Positions 8,717 through 18,113 of a stretch of DNA of 64,000 nucleotides are shown in pieces (positions within the stretch are counted from its first letter, which is position 1; each line of letters begins with the position of its first letter). Source of the DNA: Muribaculum sp. (lineage in GTDB: Bacteria > Bacteroidota > Bacteroidia > Bacteroidales > Muribaculaceae); assembly GCA_023666965.1 (NCBI GenBank), contig JAMPAZ010000001.1, forward strand, positions 574,120 through 638,119, written 5' to 3'. Below the pieces are notes generated by a model. It had not been told where the DNA came from and searched no databases. It saw only the letters and a program-made list of their open reading frames with translations. A program made the translations under genes and the position numbers.

Positions 8717-9949
8717 ATGGAAACTACAGTCAGCAAACGTTCCGGCACTATGTCGCTGGTAAAAAAAGAATACTTAATACCGTTCATTCTGGTCACATCG
8801 CTATTCTTCATGTGGGGATTTGCCCGCTCCATACTTGACGTGCTCAACAAACACTTCCAAGCCGATTACGGAGTCAGCATCGGACAGTCGGCCATGATTC
8901 AAGCCACCACGTATGTCGGCTACTTTCTGATGGCAATACCCGCCGGTCTATTCATAAACAAATGGGGCTACCGCAAAGGCGTAGTGTTAGGTCTGCTGTT
9001 TTTCGGAATCGGCTCGTTGCTTTTCATTCCGAGCGAGCACTTTATGTCGTTCAATTCCTTCTTAATATCACTCTTCGTCATAGGATGCGGACTTGTCGTT
9101 ATAGAAACGGCCGCCAATCCGTATGTTACCGAACTTGGTTCGCGCGAGACAGCGGCAAGCCGTCTTAACTTGTCTCAGTCGTTTAACGGACTTGGATGCA
9201 TACTCGGGCCGGCAATCGTAGGAAGCCTGCTTTTCACCTCCCAAGGAAAAGAGGCCGTACCGGTAGCAGTTCCATACTCGGCGATGGGGATCGTCGTGCT
9301 TTTGGGCGCGCTCGTATTCTGCCGGGTCAAGTTGCCGGAAATAACAGCCGACGAGACAAACGCATCCGCCGAAACGTCAGGGAACATAATGAAGCGGTTG
9401 ATTAGAAACAAAGGTTTTATGCTCGGTCTTTTTGCCTTGTTCTGCTACGAGATAGCGGAAATATCCATCAACAGCTTTTTTATAAATTATGTCACAGACG
9501 ACGGTTGGATGACTCCACGCACCGCATCGCTGCTCCTTGCATTTGGCGGCCTGGGACTCTTTATGATGTGCCGCGTGCTTGGGAGCTGGATAATGAGTAA
9601 GGTAGCGGCCGAAAGGGTTCTGCTGTTTTGCGCGTTTATGACAGTGATCGGCGCCGCTCTTATCGCGGCCAACCTTGGCACACTGTCAAAAGCCGGCTTG
9701 TTTGTCTGCTATGCATTCGAGGCCATAATGTTTCCAACGATATTCTCAATATGCATACGCGGACTCGGCACATCGACAAAAATAGCGTCATCATTCCTAA
9801 TGATGACGCCTTTAGGCGGGGCAGTCGGGACATTGTCTATGGGAATCTTGGCCGACATGACCTCAATGTCGACAGCATTCTTGATTCCGACGTTAGGCTA
9901 CTTTGTCGTATTGATTTATTCTTTCATGGTTGTGCGGAGACGGATTTAA
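8717..9949 (+). CDS. FucP/GluP-family sugar:proton symporter (MFS)
   Basis: This 410-residue protein has 12 hydrophobic segments of the major facilitator superfamily. The FucP-type first helix 'SLFFMWGFARSILDVLNKHFQ' is followed by 'GYFLMAIPAGLFINKWGYRKGV'. The family imports L-fucose, glucose, galactose or related sugars by proton symport across the inner membrane; the exact substrate cannot be read. The ATG at 8717 was chosen because the upstream in-frame GTG (8681) lies inside a terminator hairpin; an ATG at 8750 is also possible. Its 3' end overlaps that of the convergent PfkB kinase gene by 26 bp. Confidence 0.88.
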   Translation: METTVSKRSGTMSLVKKEYLIPFILVTSLFFMWGFARSILDVLNKHFQADYGVSIGQSAMIQATTYVGYFLMAIPAGLFINKWGYRKGVVLGLLFFGIGSLLFIPSEHFMSFNSFLISLFVIGCGLVVIETAANPYVTELGSRETAASRLNLSQSFNGLGCILGPAIVGSLLFTSQGKEAVPVAVPYSAMGIVVLLGALVFCRVKLPEITADETNASAETSGNIMKRLIRNKGFMLGLFALFCYEIAEISINSFFINYVTDDGWMTPRTASLLLAFGGLGLFMMCRVLGSWIMSKVAAERVLLFCAFMTVIGAALIAANLGTLSKAGLFVCYAFEAIMFPTIFSICIRGLGTSTKIASSFLMMTPLGGAVGTLSMGILADMTSMSTAFLIPTLGYFVVLIYSFMVVRRRI

Positions 9950-10817
9950 TCATAGCGCGTACATCCTCCTCCGTTCCGCTGAACGGACCCGAACCGGCCA
10001 ACTTGATTGAACACATCGCCGCCGCGAAACATCCCGCATCGTAATATGACGCACCCTTGTTGCGCATATAGAGATAGCCGGTCATGTACGTGTCGCCACA
10101 TCCTGTAGCGTCAACAATCCGCTCCGGTGGATATGCCGGTATATCGTAAAATTTACCTTCGGCATATATTACCGAGCCTTCGCTGCCAAGAGTCAGAAGC
10201 ACCTCTTTAACTCCCCACCCCGCGAGCTTTAGAGCCGCATCTCTCGGATCGGAGCATCCTGTCAATACGACCATCTCCTTTTCATTGGCTTTCAATATAT
10301 CGATGTATTTCAACGCCTCAATCTTTTCCGGCCAATCTACAGCGACGACTTGCTCGCCTCTGACCTCACGAAGATAGCCTTGAACATCTACCGACAAAAT
10401 GCCCTTCGATGACAAATACTTTATCACGTCCAGTGAAAAGTCGTCGGCCAAAAGACTGCCTAAGTGATAGATTTTTGCGGCAACATCTTTCAGTCCCTCC
10501 ACCGTAAACGGGTCAGCTTTGGCCAAAACTCTTTGTGTACGATCGTTCTGATTCTCTCCATATATGTTCTCAAAATAGACCGACCTTCTGCTTGGAAGCA
10601 CCTTCACGTTAACTCCAAGTCCTCGAATCTTATCTATAGCGTCAAGTTCAGTCTCGCCCACGGAAGTCACAAGCTTGAAGCCTTTATGCGGCAAGTGGCT
10701 GATGGCATTGGCAAAATAAAAAGAGGTTCCTCCCGGCATGTAGACAGTCATATCAGGTGTCACAATCTTGTCAAGGGTGACATGCCCTATGCAACAGATA
10801 TCTGTGGGTGAAGTCAT
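9924..10817 (-). CDS. PfkB-family carbohydrate or nucleoside kinase
   Basis: The 297-residue product has the ribokinase/PfkB fold. The N-terminal Gly-rich motif 'MPGGTSFYFANAISHL' is near 27-42, and the C-terminal signature DATGCGD is at 236-242, with Asp242 as the predicted catalytic base (the usual GAGD reads GCGD). Substrate is unknown. The gene starts just after the tpiA terminator, so it probably has its own promoter. It converges on and slightly overlaps the FucP-like transporter gene, which invites but does not prove a shared sugar substrate. Confidence 0.88.
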   Translation of the reverse strand: MTSPTDICCIGHVTLDKIVTPDMTVYMPGGTSFYFANAISHLPHKGFKLVTSVGETELDAIDKIRGLGVNVKVLPSRRSVYFENIYGENQNDRTQRVLAKADPFTVEGLKDVAAKIYHLGSLLADDFSLDVIKYLSSKGILSVDVQGYLREVRGEQVVAVDWPEKIEALKYIDILKANEKEMVVLTGCSDPRDAALKLAGWGVKEVLLTLGSEGSVIYAEGKFYDIPAYPPERIVDATGCGDTYMTGYLYMRNKGASYYDAGCFAAAMCSIKLAGSGPFSGTEEDVRAMIKSVSAQP

Positions 10818-10836
10818 TACTAAAGTGGTTTACCGG

Positions 10837-10877
10837 AAAAAAGTGACCCTCAACACCGAAATCGGAGCGAGGGTCAC
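10837..10877 (-). terminator. Intrinsic terminator of the tpiA operon
   Basis: Read on the minus strand, GTGACCCTC pairs with GAGGGTCAC (arms 10869-10877 and 10843-10851) and is followed by TTTTTT (complement of 10837-10842). It lies 30 nt after the tpiA stop. Confidence 0.92.
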
Positions 10878-10906
10878 ATCATCACTAATTATTAATCAAT
10901 AAAAAA

Positions 10907-11662
10907 TTAAAATGCATTGACAATGCCCATGAAAGAAGGTGCGTCAAGAGCTGCACCGCCGATTAGACCACCGTCGACATCGGGCTTCTCGAATATTTCC
11001 TTCGCATTTGAAGGCTTGCAGCTTCCACCGTAAAGAATCGATGTGTTTTCAGCCACTTCCTTACCATATTTGTCGGCAATCAAACCACGAATGTATGCGT
11101 GAATCTCTTCGGCCTGGTCCGCTGTAGCAGTTTTGCCTGTACCGATGGCCCATACCGGTTCGTATGCAAGAACTATTTTGCTGAAGTCGTCAGCTGAAAG
11201 ATGGAAGAGAGCGTCTTCAATCTGAGCCTTTACTACTTCGTGATAAGTGCCGTTTTCACGTTCTTCAAGAACTTCACCGATACAGAAAATCGGGGTCAAC
11301 TTATTCTCAAAAGCCAAAGCCACCTTTTCTTTCAGAGTCTCTGAAGTCTCGCCGTAGTATTGACGACGTTCAGAATGGCCGAGAATCACGTAGGTAGCGC
11401 CGGTAGACGAAACCATTGAAGCGGAAACTTCACCGGTATATGCTCCAGACTTATGGTCAGCACAGTTCTCGGCACCGAGTCCGAGTTTGGCGGGATCAAT
11501 CACTTCGTTTACAGAAGCAAGATGCGTAAAAGGAACGCAAATCACGACATCGCACTTCGGTTCTGCACCCTTCAATGCCTCATTAACTTGCTTGGCCAAA
11601 GCCACGCCTTCCTGGAGTGTGGTGTTCATCTTCCAGTTTCCGGCAACTATGTTCTTTCTCAT
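10907..11662 (-). CDS. tpiA: Triosephosphate isomerase
   Basis: TpiA interconverts dihydroxyacetone phosphate and glyceraldehyde-3-phosphate in glycolysis. The 251-residue protein shows all key residues: GNWKMN (8-13, with Asn9 and Lys11), the electrophile His96 in ILGHSERR (93-100), the catalytic Glu168 in [14 protein letters not shown] (166-179), and the phosphate-binding GGS and GGA(A) motifs near the C-terminus. It is the last gene of the run that includes nusB and coaE, 41 nt after the DoxX gene, and is followed by a strong terminator. Confidence 0.98.
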   Translation of the reverse strand: MRKNIVAGNWKMNTTLQEGVALAKQVNEALKGAEPKCDVVICVPFTHLASVNEVIDPAKLGLGAENCADHKSGAYTGEVSASMVSSTGATYVILGHSERRQYYGETSETLKEKVALAFENKLTPIFCIGEVLEERENGTYHEVVKAQIEDALFHLSADDFSKIVLAYEPVWAIGTGKTATADQAEEIHAYIRGLIADKYGKEVAENTSILYGGSCKPSNAKEIFEKPDVDGGLIGGAALDAPSFMGIVNAF

Positions 11663-11703
11663 TTTATATGAATTTTATTAGGTTATGCCGATTGCAAAAT
11701 TAA

Positions 11704-13008
11704 TCATTTTTTTTGATTCTTCCGCGAAAAATGCAATTTAACTGCCCTACCGCTTCGATCTAAAGCAAAAACTATTGCCACAAGCCCTAAAAACAGTCCC
11801 GACAACATTAAAAAATAACGTTCTCCGGGGAAATAGAGCGATTCGAGCACGTCCTGCTCCTCGACAGAACTGTCGAGGAGATCAGTATCAACGGACGACA
11901 ATGTCCGCTTCCACTGTATCACTCCGTCGCGTAAAAACACGAATGAAGCCGACCCTCTTGCCACCTCTTTTATTGAAGTGTCTTCAGCCGTATATAGCGG
12001 ATAAGACGCCATCGACAAATCGCGCCAAAGCTCAATACCGTCGGAATCGGTTCCGAGTATGCCAATGAAAGCGCCTCCGCGGTCAGACATATAGCGAGCC
12101 ATTTCATTGATCACGTATGTCGACGACACGTCGATTTCCGTCATCTCCGGAATCATCAAAATCAGTTCCTCGCCTTCTCCGGTTATCGCTTCGGCGGTAA
12201 CATCGTCGCCGTCAGAATCGTAAATGGTTAAATCCGCGCCGCTGCTCTCTGTGACAAGCGAGCCGGACGCAATTTCGCGGTCAACGAATGACCATGACTC
12301 GTCAGGAAGACTGTCGGCAGAAAATGAACGTCGCTCGCCGTCCTTTTCGTAGATGAACCGGAATGCCACCTCCGGGTCTGTATCAGAATCACCATCGACC
12401 AAAAGGGTGCCCACTTTATATGGCCGGAAGTCAATCAAAGGCTGAATGGTATACCCTATCATGCCCACTGCAATCATAAAAAAAGCACACATCCATCCGA
12501 CAAGCCATTGGGAATAGCGCGTCAGCAAGCCTTCGACCTTGGCATTATTCCGCAATAGATATACGAGCAATATCAAGATTAACACATTCTTAAGAAATGT
12601 GGCAGTATTGCTCATCACGATAAAGTCGCCGAAACATCCGCAGTCGGGAACCGGATTGACCAATACGATATATAGAGTCAGCGGGGTGAAAAAGAGCATA
12701 ATCAGCGTCATTACCCACGTGACCAACTTTCTATAACACCCAAGCGCCATCAAGAATCCAAGTACAAATTCAATACCCGACAGTGCCGCGGCAGCCGTAA
12801 AAACCAGACTTTGCGGTTGGGGACAGCCCCATACGTTCAGATACTGGTCTATTTTATAGATGAAGCCCCAAATGTCGATCATCTTCGACATTCCCGACAC
12901 AATGAACGTCAGTCCGACAGCCAAGCGGCACATCCAGACAAACAAGCCACGAAAGCGAATTAAAAAGCCCGGTTTCGAAGGCTGTTTCTTATCCAATTCC
13001 CCTGACAT
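11704..13008 (-). CDS. DoxX/MauE-type membrane protein with a C-terminal extracytoplasmic domain
   Basis: This 434-residue protein begins with four transmembrane helices of the DoxX/MauE type (about residues 20-160: 'LAVGLTFIVSGMSKMIDIWGF', 'GIEFVLGFLMALGCY', 'PDCGCFGDFI'). A further helix is near 165-190, then a soluble region of about 210 residues, and a final helix near 405-425. The soluble part loosely resembles a thioredoxin-like fold without a CxxC pair. DoxX-type proteins are linked to electron transfer or redox balance; the role here is not known. The ATG at 13008 overlaps the DUF1599 stop by one base (TGATG), implying coupled translation. Confidence 0.8.
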   Translation of the reverse strand: MSGELDKKQPSKPGFLIRFRGLFVWMCRLAVGLTFIVSGMSKMIDIWGFIYKIDQYLNVWGCPQPQSLVFTAAAALSGIEFVLGFLMALGCYRKLVTWVMTLIMLFFTPLTLYIVLVNPVPDCGCFGDFIVMSNTATFLKNVLILILLVYLLRNNAKVEGLLTRYSQWLVGWMCAFFMIAVGMIGYTIQPLIDFRPYKVGTLLVDGDSDTDPEVAFRFIYEKDGERRSFSADSLPDESWSFVDREIASGSLVTESSGADLTIYDSDGDDVTAEAITGEGEELILMIPEMTEIDVSSTYVINEMARYMSDRGGAFIGILGTDSDGIELWRDLSMASYPLYTAEDTSIKEVARGSASFVFLRDGVIQWKRTLSSVDTDLLDSSVEEQDVLESLYFPGERYFLMLSGLFLGLVAIVFALDRSGRAVKLHFSRKNQKK

Positions 13009-13544
13009 CACTCAGTGAGCTTAATTATCGCAAAAATCGAGTAATTAATCATGTCTTGATAGTTGGCATCGACACCTTCCGACACCAATGTACGACCTTG
13101 ATTATCCTCAATCTGCTTCGTCCGGAAGATTTTCTGCAATATAATATCCGTGTATGACTGGACACGCATCAACCGCCAAGCCTCGTCATAGTCATGATTT
13201 TTCGCCAGCATCAGCTCTCGGGTACGCTTCACGTGCTTATCGTAAGCAGCCAGAGCTTCTGCGGCGGTGAGGTCCTCCGTGTCCGCATATCCAAGTTCAA
13301 GTTGAATCAACCCAATCACTCCGTAATTTACAATGCCGATAAATTCCGGCAATATACCCTCGTCAACCTTCGACTCCTTTTTAGTCTCAAGCGAACGTAT
13401 ACGGTTAGCCTTTATGTATATTTGGTCGGTCAGCGACTCCGGACGCATTATGCGCCATGAAGCCCCATAATCCTTTAGCTTTTTCTCAAACAAATCGCGG
13501 CACATCGACAGCGCCGCGTCAAATTGTGCTATTGTATCAGCCAT
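13008..13544 (-). CDS. DUF1599 domain protein
   Basis: This 178-residue protein matches DUF1599, with the characteristic 'LFEKKLKDYGASWRIMRPESLTDQIYIKANRIRSLE' segment near 18-53 and a second similar unit 'AKNHDYDEAWRLMRVQSYTDIILQKIFRTKQIE' near 115-147, so it is an internally duplicated all-alpha domain. The family is widespread in Bacteroidetes and has been linked to nucleotide-modification-associated domains; no activity is established here. It lies 1 nt after coaE and overlaps the DoxX gene by one base. Confidence 0.88.
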   Translation of the reverse strand: MADTIAQFDAALSMCRDLFEKKLKDYGASWRIMRPESLTDQIYIKANRIRSLETKKESKVDEGILPEFIGIVNYGVIGLIQLELGYADTEDLTAAEALAAYDKHVKRTRELMLAKNHDYDEAWRLMRVQSYTDIILQKIFRTKQIEDNQGRTLVSEGVDANYQDMINYSIFAIIKLTE

Positions 13545-13545
13545 A

Positions 13546-14145
13546 TCAATTCTCTATTATGAGCCTGTTTAATAATTCCAGCACTTGAGGCAACACAGCC
13601 CTTATGCCGTCGTTGACTATAACATGTGTAAGTGGATGCAACACTCTGCCGTCAGGTGGCGCCTGCGCCTGGATTCTCGCCACAACAGCTTCACGAGACA
13701 ATGAGTTTCGCGACATGACGCGGACAACCCTCACCTCCTCCGGTGCCTCTACGGCCCAAACCTCGTCGACCATGCGGTCTATTCCGCTCTCATATATAAT
13801 GGCGCTCTCTATCCAGCATACGTTTTGGCGACACGAATCAACCCAATCCGATATGTCGCGTCGAACCGCGCCGTGCACTATTTCATTTAACGCTCTCAGC
13901 CTATCTTTATCCGCGAATACCGTTTCCGCAAGCTTCTTGCGGTCAATAAGTCCGTCAGTTCCAATAGCCGAGTCTGACACTCTCTGCACAATCTCACGCT
14001 TAATTACGTCTGACTTGTCCATCAGAGACTTGGCGCGCGAATCGCAGTCATATACCGGATAGCCCATCGCGGACAACATTCCGGCCACCACCGACTTACC
14101 GCTTCCGATGCCACCGGTCAATGCAATTAGACGTCGACGTGACAT
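13546..14145 (-). CDS. coaE: Dephospho-CoA kinase
   Basis: CoaE phosphorylates the 3'-hydroxyl of dephospho-CoA, the last step of coenzyme A synthesis. The 199-residue protein has a P-loop GGIGSGKS (11-18) and the CoaE-type 'YDCDSRAKSLM' segment near residue 33. The LID-like region 'RVMSRNSLSREAVVARIQAQ' is near 145-165. An in-frame TTG at 14151 overlaps the stop of the upstream gene, but the ATG at 14145 is the better start. It sits between the YbbR protein and DUF1599 genes in a tight operon. Confidence 0.96.
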   Translation of the reverse strand: MSRRRLIALTGGIGSGKSVVAGMLSAMGYPVYDCDSRAKSLMDKSDVIKREIVQRVSDSAIGTDGLIDRKKLAETVFADKDRLRALNEIVHGAVRRDISDWVDSCRQNVCWIESAIIYESGIDRMVDEVWAVEAPEEVRVVRVMSRNSLSREAVVARIQAQAPPDGRVLHPLTHVIVNDGIRAVLPQVLELLNRLIIEN

Positions 14146-14147
14146 AT

Positions 14148-15134
14148 TCAATGCTTTTGCTCAATTATATATTCGACGCTATCGGGCGATACGCTGACAT
14201 TGCGGTACAAGTCCGGTATAAGCGACAGTTTGACAGGAATCTTAGATGTAGCCGAGCGTACGGCATCCTCAAACATCACGTAGGCCTTAACATCAAATGG
14301 CTCAGAATTGTATGCGCTCATCGGCACCAAATATGAAATCTCAACCTTCGAGGGGAAGGTGAGCAATCCCTTTCCAGCCGGAACATCCTTGACCACTACT
14401 GAAGCCATCTGCTTGCGGGCAATAAGGGGCTCAACGGGCACGGTAATCGTCACTTGGTCAGGTATAATTCTCACGCCGGGGATTGGATCTATGCGCACTG
14501 TAATACGCGACGTATCGCTGAGATTCGAGCGGACTATCGGAATTGTCTCCACGGCATTAAGTCCGAGGGGCAGATCATTGAGAGCATAGAGAGTGACGGA
14601 GTCTGTATCAATCGTCAACGGACCGTTAATCACGCTTCCGAACGCGGCATGGACATCTGCCCTGACAGTGACGGGCACTCGACGGCCCGGCTCGGTGGTA
14701 TAGTTTATACGGATAGAGTCAGGCACCACCGTCACTATCTGCGAAGATGATCCGAAATAATCTCGCAGACGCGCACCCAAATCCACTTTTCCCATCATGA
14801 ATTTGGACCCGCTCGAGGCATAGTCGGCCCAATCGAGCTTCATACTCTTTTCTCCGCCCATGCGGTGACGCATTAGAGCCGAGCCTTTATCGCGGACACT
14901 AACTTTGACTGCCGACGGCACATCGGAGATGAACGTTACGCTGTCAGGCACATTGACTATGCTTATAGGAACCTCGACATCCTCCTGAACCTCATTATTA
15001 AGAGTCAAAAGGAGCCAAAAGATATATGACACGACTAAAAAAAGCAAAAAAAGCCCCACTTCACGCCCTTTGGCGGAAGTGACGGCTTCATAAACCCGCG
15101 ACGTAGCGGTTAAAATTTGCTCTTTAAGCGACAT
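14148..15134 (-). CDS. YbbR/CdaR-like domain protein
   Basis: The 328-residue protein has one N-terminal transmembrane helix (about 27-46, GLFLLFLVVSYIFWLLLTL) and an extracytoplasmic region of repeated YbbR-like beta units ('VRDKGSALMRH', 'NDLPLGLNAVETIPI', 'VPVEPLIARKQ'). In Firmicutes YbbR/CdaR proteins regulate the cyclic-di-AMP synthase; in Bacteroidetes the family is found with yajC, nusB and coaE, exactly as here, but no diadenylate cyclase gene is in the window. It ends 2 nt before coaE. Confidence 0.82.
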   Translation of the reverse strand: MSLKEQILTATSRVYEAVTSAKGREVGLFLLFLVVSYIFWLLLTLNNEVQEDVEVPISIVNVPDSVTFISDVPSAVKVSVRDKGSALMRHRMGGEKSMKLDWADYASSGSKFMMGKVDLGARLRDYFGSSSQIVTVVPDSIRINYTTEPGRRVPVTVRADVHAAFGSVINGPLTIDTDSVTLYALNDLPLGLNAVETIPIVRSNLSDTSRITVRIDPIPGVRIIPDQVTITVPVEPLIARKQMASVVVKDVPAGKGLLTFPSKVEISYLVPMSAYNSEPFDVKAYVMFEDAVRSATSKIPVKLSLIPDLYRNVSVSPDSVEYIIEQKH

Positions 15135-15155
15135 GTCATAAAAAATGCCACCAAA

Positions 15156-15515
15156 TTACTTATTGGCCGGACTTTCAGCATTCTGCTGCGAAGCTTCTTG
15201 TGCCTGGGTGGCCGAAGGATATACAGACTGCTTGTCAATCGTGATCTTGACTCCGTCGGCAATCTCGACAACAAATGTATTCTCCTTTATCTCACGGATT
15301 TTACCGTAAATACCTCCGGCAGTTATCACTTTGTCGCCCTTTGCGAGATTTTCGCGGAACTTTTTGATTTCTTTCTGCTTCTTCTGCTGCGGACGCATCA
15401 TAAAGAAGTAGAATATGACAATGATTAAAATAATAAACACGAAATTCATCATTCCGGCACCGCCGCCTTCAGCACTTCCTGCTACATCCTGAAGGGTGAT
15501 TAAGTTGTAAAGCAT
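15156..15515 (-). CDS. yajC: Preprotein translocase accessory subunit YajC
   Basis: YajC associates with SecD/SecF at the inner membrane. This 119-residue protein has one transmembrane helix at about 21-40, followed at once by the family signature '[35 protein letters not shown]' (about 40-74). A low-complexity Ala/Gln/Ser tail covers about 102-119. It is located between nusB (57 nt upstream) and the YbbR gene, a frequent Bacteroidetes arrangement. Confidence 0.95.
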   Translation of the reverse strand: MLYNLITLQDVAGSAEGGGAGMMNFVFIILIIVIFYFFMMRPQQKKQKEIKKFRENLAKGDKVITAGGIYGKIREIKENTFVVEIADGVKITIDKQSVYPSATQAQEASQQNAESPANK

Positions 15516-15572
15516 GAGTCTTTATATTAAATGTTAATTTTTCTATTGTTCCACAAATATAAGAAAGATATT

Positions 15573-17024
15573 TCACTCTTTCACAAGAAGCCCCTCATTT
15601 TTTAGGCTGTTGATGATTCCGTAGAGCATACCGGTGATAAATTGGCCACTCTTGGCGGTAGAATAATAGTTGGCAATCTCGGTATACTCATTAACGGTGA
15701 CAAGAGTAGGAATACTCTCAAAATTAAGGAGTTCGGCTATGGCAGTCTCCAAAATCACTATGTCCATGAATGCCAAGCGTTCCGGATCCCATGAGCTGTC
15801 GACCAGACGAGCATCTATCATGGCCCGATATTCTTCTTGCGAACGAATTGTGGCCTCAAATAGCTGCGGGCCGAAACGCATATCCTCGTCATCTTTATAT
15901 TTAGGCAACAGGTGGACTCTTTGCACGTCCTTGGCCGAAGCAAAGCGCTTTATGGTTTTCAGGACGAAGGAACCCATGATGTTGACGTCGTCGTTCCAAT
16001 AAACCGACTGTTCTTCAAGAGCTTCGGCAAGCTCGTCGGAATCTATAATGATATTCTTAAATATCGTGTACCAAAATTCGCAGTCAGCGGTCATGTCAGT
16101 CGAAGGCGCGGCCATATACTCTTTATATGTGTCGCTTTCGCGAATTTTGTCAAGAAGATGGCGCAGAGTGACCTCGTAATCTACCCAAGAAATAGGATTT
16201 TCGTCAAGATACGCCTGCATGTCGGCATTATCGGCAAGCGCCTTGATAAACTTGTTGTCGACAAATCTGGTATTGGGATTCAAATCATCGTGCGACGGCA
16301 CATACTTATGCTTGGCTTCGTCAAGCTGAAGTTCGCGCAGACGGGTAATGTCAATCATCAACTGCAACAGACTGTGGTATAGTTCATACGACTTATCTAA
16401 AGCGGCGTTGAGCGATCTCCTGGCCTCTACGAGCGAACTTCTGATGGAGGAAAAGTCATTGAGAGTACGCTCAAACATGGCCACTCCCTGTTCATAACCG
16501 ACATAAGTGAAATCAGGATCGCTGTCAATTAAATTCTTGACATCTTTATCGCGGAGCACCACCGTGCGGAACAGCGTCTCCCAGAGCTGTACTTCGTCTT
16601 GAATCTCCACCTCTTTCCGCTTTCTCGTAAACTCCTTGTACAGCGATGATTCAGTCACGGACGTAGCAAGCTGGGCACGGATAGGGGTTAACGCATCTAT
16701 GAATGATTTCTTTTGAAGAGCTATTTCCTTAATTTCATCGGAGCCTCCGGCAATGGCAGATGCGATGCGAGTGAAGTCGATTACCCGCCCTTTACGGATA
16801 CGAGAATCGAAACGTGGAAGCGCCGCGCCTTCGGGGTGCACGGCGTGGAAACCGGACAAATCCAGCAACAACAGCAACAAATCGGAATAAACAGAATAGG
16901 CATATCGCTTGTCGCGCGAAGCACCGGGAGCCGGTGGTGGCAAAATCTTGAAGTCAGTCCTTGTCAACAGATATGAGTACAGCATCTGTACCACCTTCAT
17001 CCTTATCAAAATTCTGTTTATCAT
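15573..17024 (-). CDS. nusB: Transcription antitermination factor NusB, long form
   Basis: NusB binds boxA RNA with S10 (NusE) and supports rRNA antitermination. The C-terminal ~130 residues show the NusB core ('RLAFMDIVILETAIAELLNFESIPTLVTVNEYTEIANYYST', 'GQFITGMLYGIINSL'). The protein is 483 residues, against about 140 in E. coli; bacteroidetal NusB is known to be enlarged (about 300 residues as I recall), so this one is longer still. The N-terminal half contains 'IRMKVVQMLYSY' like the family start, followed by long helical insertions. It has its own promoter and heads the yajC-YbbR-coaE-DUF1599-DoxX-tpiA run. Confidence 0.88.
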   Translation of the reverse strand: MINRILIRMKVVQMLYSYLLTRTDFKILPPPAPGASRDKRYAYSVYSDLLLLLLDLSGFHAVHPEGAALPRFDSRIRKGRVIDFTRIASAIAGGSDEIKEIALQKKSFIDALTPIRAQLATSVTESSLYKEFTRKRKEVEIQDEVQLWETLFRTVVLRDKDVKNLIDSDPDFTYVGYEQGVAMFERTLNDFSSIRSSLVEARRSLNAALDKSYELYHSLLQLMIDITRLRELQLDEAKHKYVPSHDDLNPNTRFVDNKFIKALADNADMQAYLDENPISWVDYEVTLRHLLDKIRESDTYKEYMAAPSTDMTADCEFWYTIFKNIIIDSDELAEALEEQSVYWNDDVNIMGSFVLKTIKRFASAKDVQRVHLLPKYKDDEDMRFGPQLFEATIRSQEEYRAMIDARLVDSSWDPERLAFMDIVILETAIAELLNFESIPTLVTVNEYTEIANYYSTAKSGQFITGMLYGIINSLKNEGLLVKE

Positions 17025-17069
17025 ATCTCAATGCTCTTTTGTTGTGGTTACTTTTTTATTTTCACGGTG

Positions 17070-17100
17070 CAAAGGTACGCTTTTTTCGCCATCCGCGCAA
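17070..17100 (-). promoter_or_regulatory. nusB operon promoter
   Basis: On the minus strand a TTG (17098-17100) is followed after 20 bp by TACCTTTG (17070-17077), a full match to the Bacteroidetes promoter pattern. The transcript would begin near 17064, about 40 nt before the nusB ATG. Confidence 0.75.
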
Positions 17101-17116
17101 TAGCGCGCCGGCACTA

Positions 17117-18088
17117 TCAATCGGGCATTACAATGCGCGATGCCGACAAGTCGCAGCCTCGCAGGAAGTCGGATGCAGACATCCGTTTCCGACCCGCCAG
17201 CTGCAATGACTTTATCTCTATCAGCTTGTCGGAACAAGCCACAAACAGTCGCCCCTCATTAATCAAAACCGTTCCGGGGGCCAAGTCCGTAGGATGCCCG
17301 ATTGCGGTCTCAAAAACCTTCATCTGAACCGGTCCGTCCTCGCCTTCCTTCAGCAATTGAGTCCAAGCCGCGGGATATGGCGACAAACCGCGCACCAGGT
17401 TATGCACTTTTTCAGCAGGCCGATTCCAGTCAATCAGGCAGGTCTCTTTAAAAATCTTGGGTGCCGGAGTTGGCTCAACGCCGCAGGTCAGCTCATCTTG
17501 AGGTGTTGCAGATAGATTCCCCGCAATAATACGGTCGACAGTTTTGACCGTGAGTTCCGCGCCAAGAGCCATCAGACGGTCATGGACATCGCCGACATTG
17601 TCCTCGGGAAGGATGTCGACGGCCACTTGGTCAATAATGTCACCGGTGTCTATCGCGTGTTTCAGGAAGAATGTCGTCACACCGGTACGATTGTCACCGT
17701 TTATCACAGCCCAGTTTATCGGAGCAGCCCCACGATATTTCGGCAATAGCGACGCATGGAGGTTGAACGTCCCCAACGGAGGCATTCCCCAGACCACTTC
17801 GGGCAACATCCTGAATGCAATAACAATGAAAAGGTCCGCATTGAGACTCATCAACTCCTCGACGAATTCCGGATTTTTCAGATTGACGGGCTGCATCAGC
17901 TTAAGGCCATGCTCGAGTGCATATTGTTTTACAGGAGAAAACAGCAGTTTATGTCCACGCCCGGCGGGTTTGTCAGGCATCGTCACTACTCCGGCAATAT
18001 TATAGCCACCGGCATAAAGTCGGTCGAGGCTTTCCACCGCAAATTCAGGTGTTCCGAAAAACACTATCTTTAAATCCTTTTTATTCAT
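17117..18088 (-). CDS. fmt: Methionyl-tRNA formyltransferase
   Basis: Fmt formylates initiator Met-tRNA using 10-formyl-tetrahydrofolate. The 323-residue protein begins with the Rossmann-type 'KIVFFGTPEFAVESL' (7-21). It carries the catalytic triad: Asn109 and His111 in 'NLHASLLPKYRGAAPINWA', and Asp147 in 'AIDTGDI'. The C-terminal tRNA-binding domain covers about 210-323. The gene follows the Rieske-like lipoprotein gene by 25 nt. No def gene is adjacent. Confidence 0.97.
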   Translation of the reverse strand: MNKKDLKIVFFGTPEFAVESLDRLYAGGYNIAGVVTMPDKPAGRGHKLLFSPVKQYALEHGLKLMQPVNLKNPEFVEELMSLNADLFIVIAFRMLPEVVWGMPPLGTFNLHASLLPKYRGAAPINWAVINGDNRTGVTTFFLKHAIDTGDIIDQVAVDILPEDNVGDVHDRLMALGAELTVKTVDRIIAGNLSATPQDELTCGVEPTPAPKIFKETCLIDWNRPAEKVHNLVRGLSPYPAAWTQLLKEGEDGPVQMKVFETAIGHPTDLAPGTVLINEGRLFVACSDKLIEIKSLQLAGRKRMSASDFLRGCDLSASRIVMPD

Positions 18089-18113
18089 TTAGAGCTTGGT
18101 TTTAAAGCAAATG

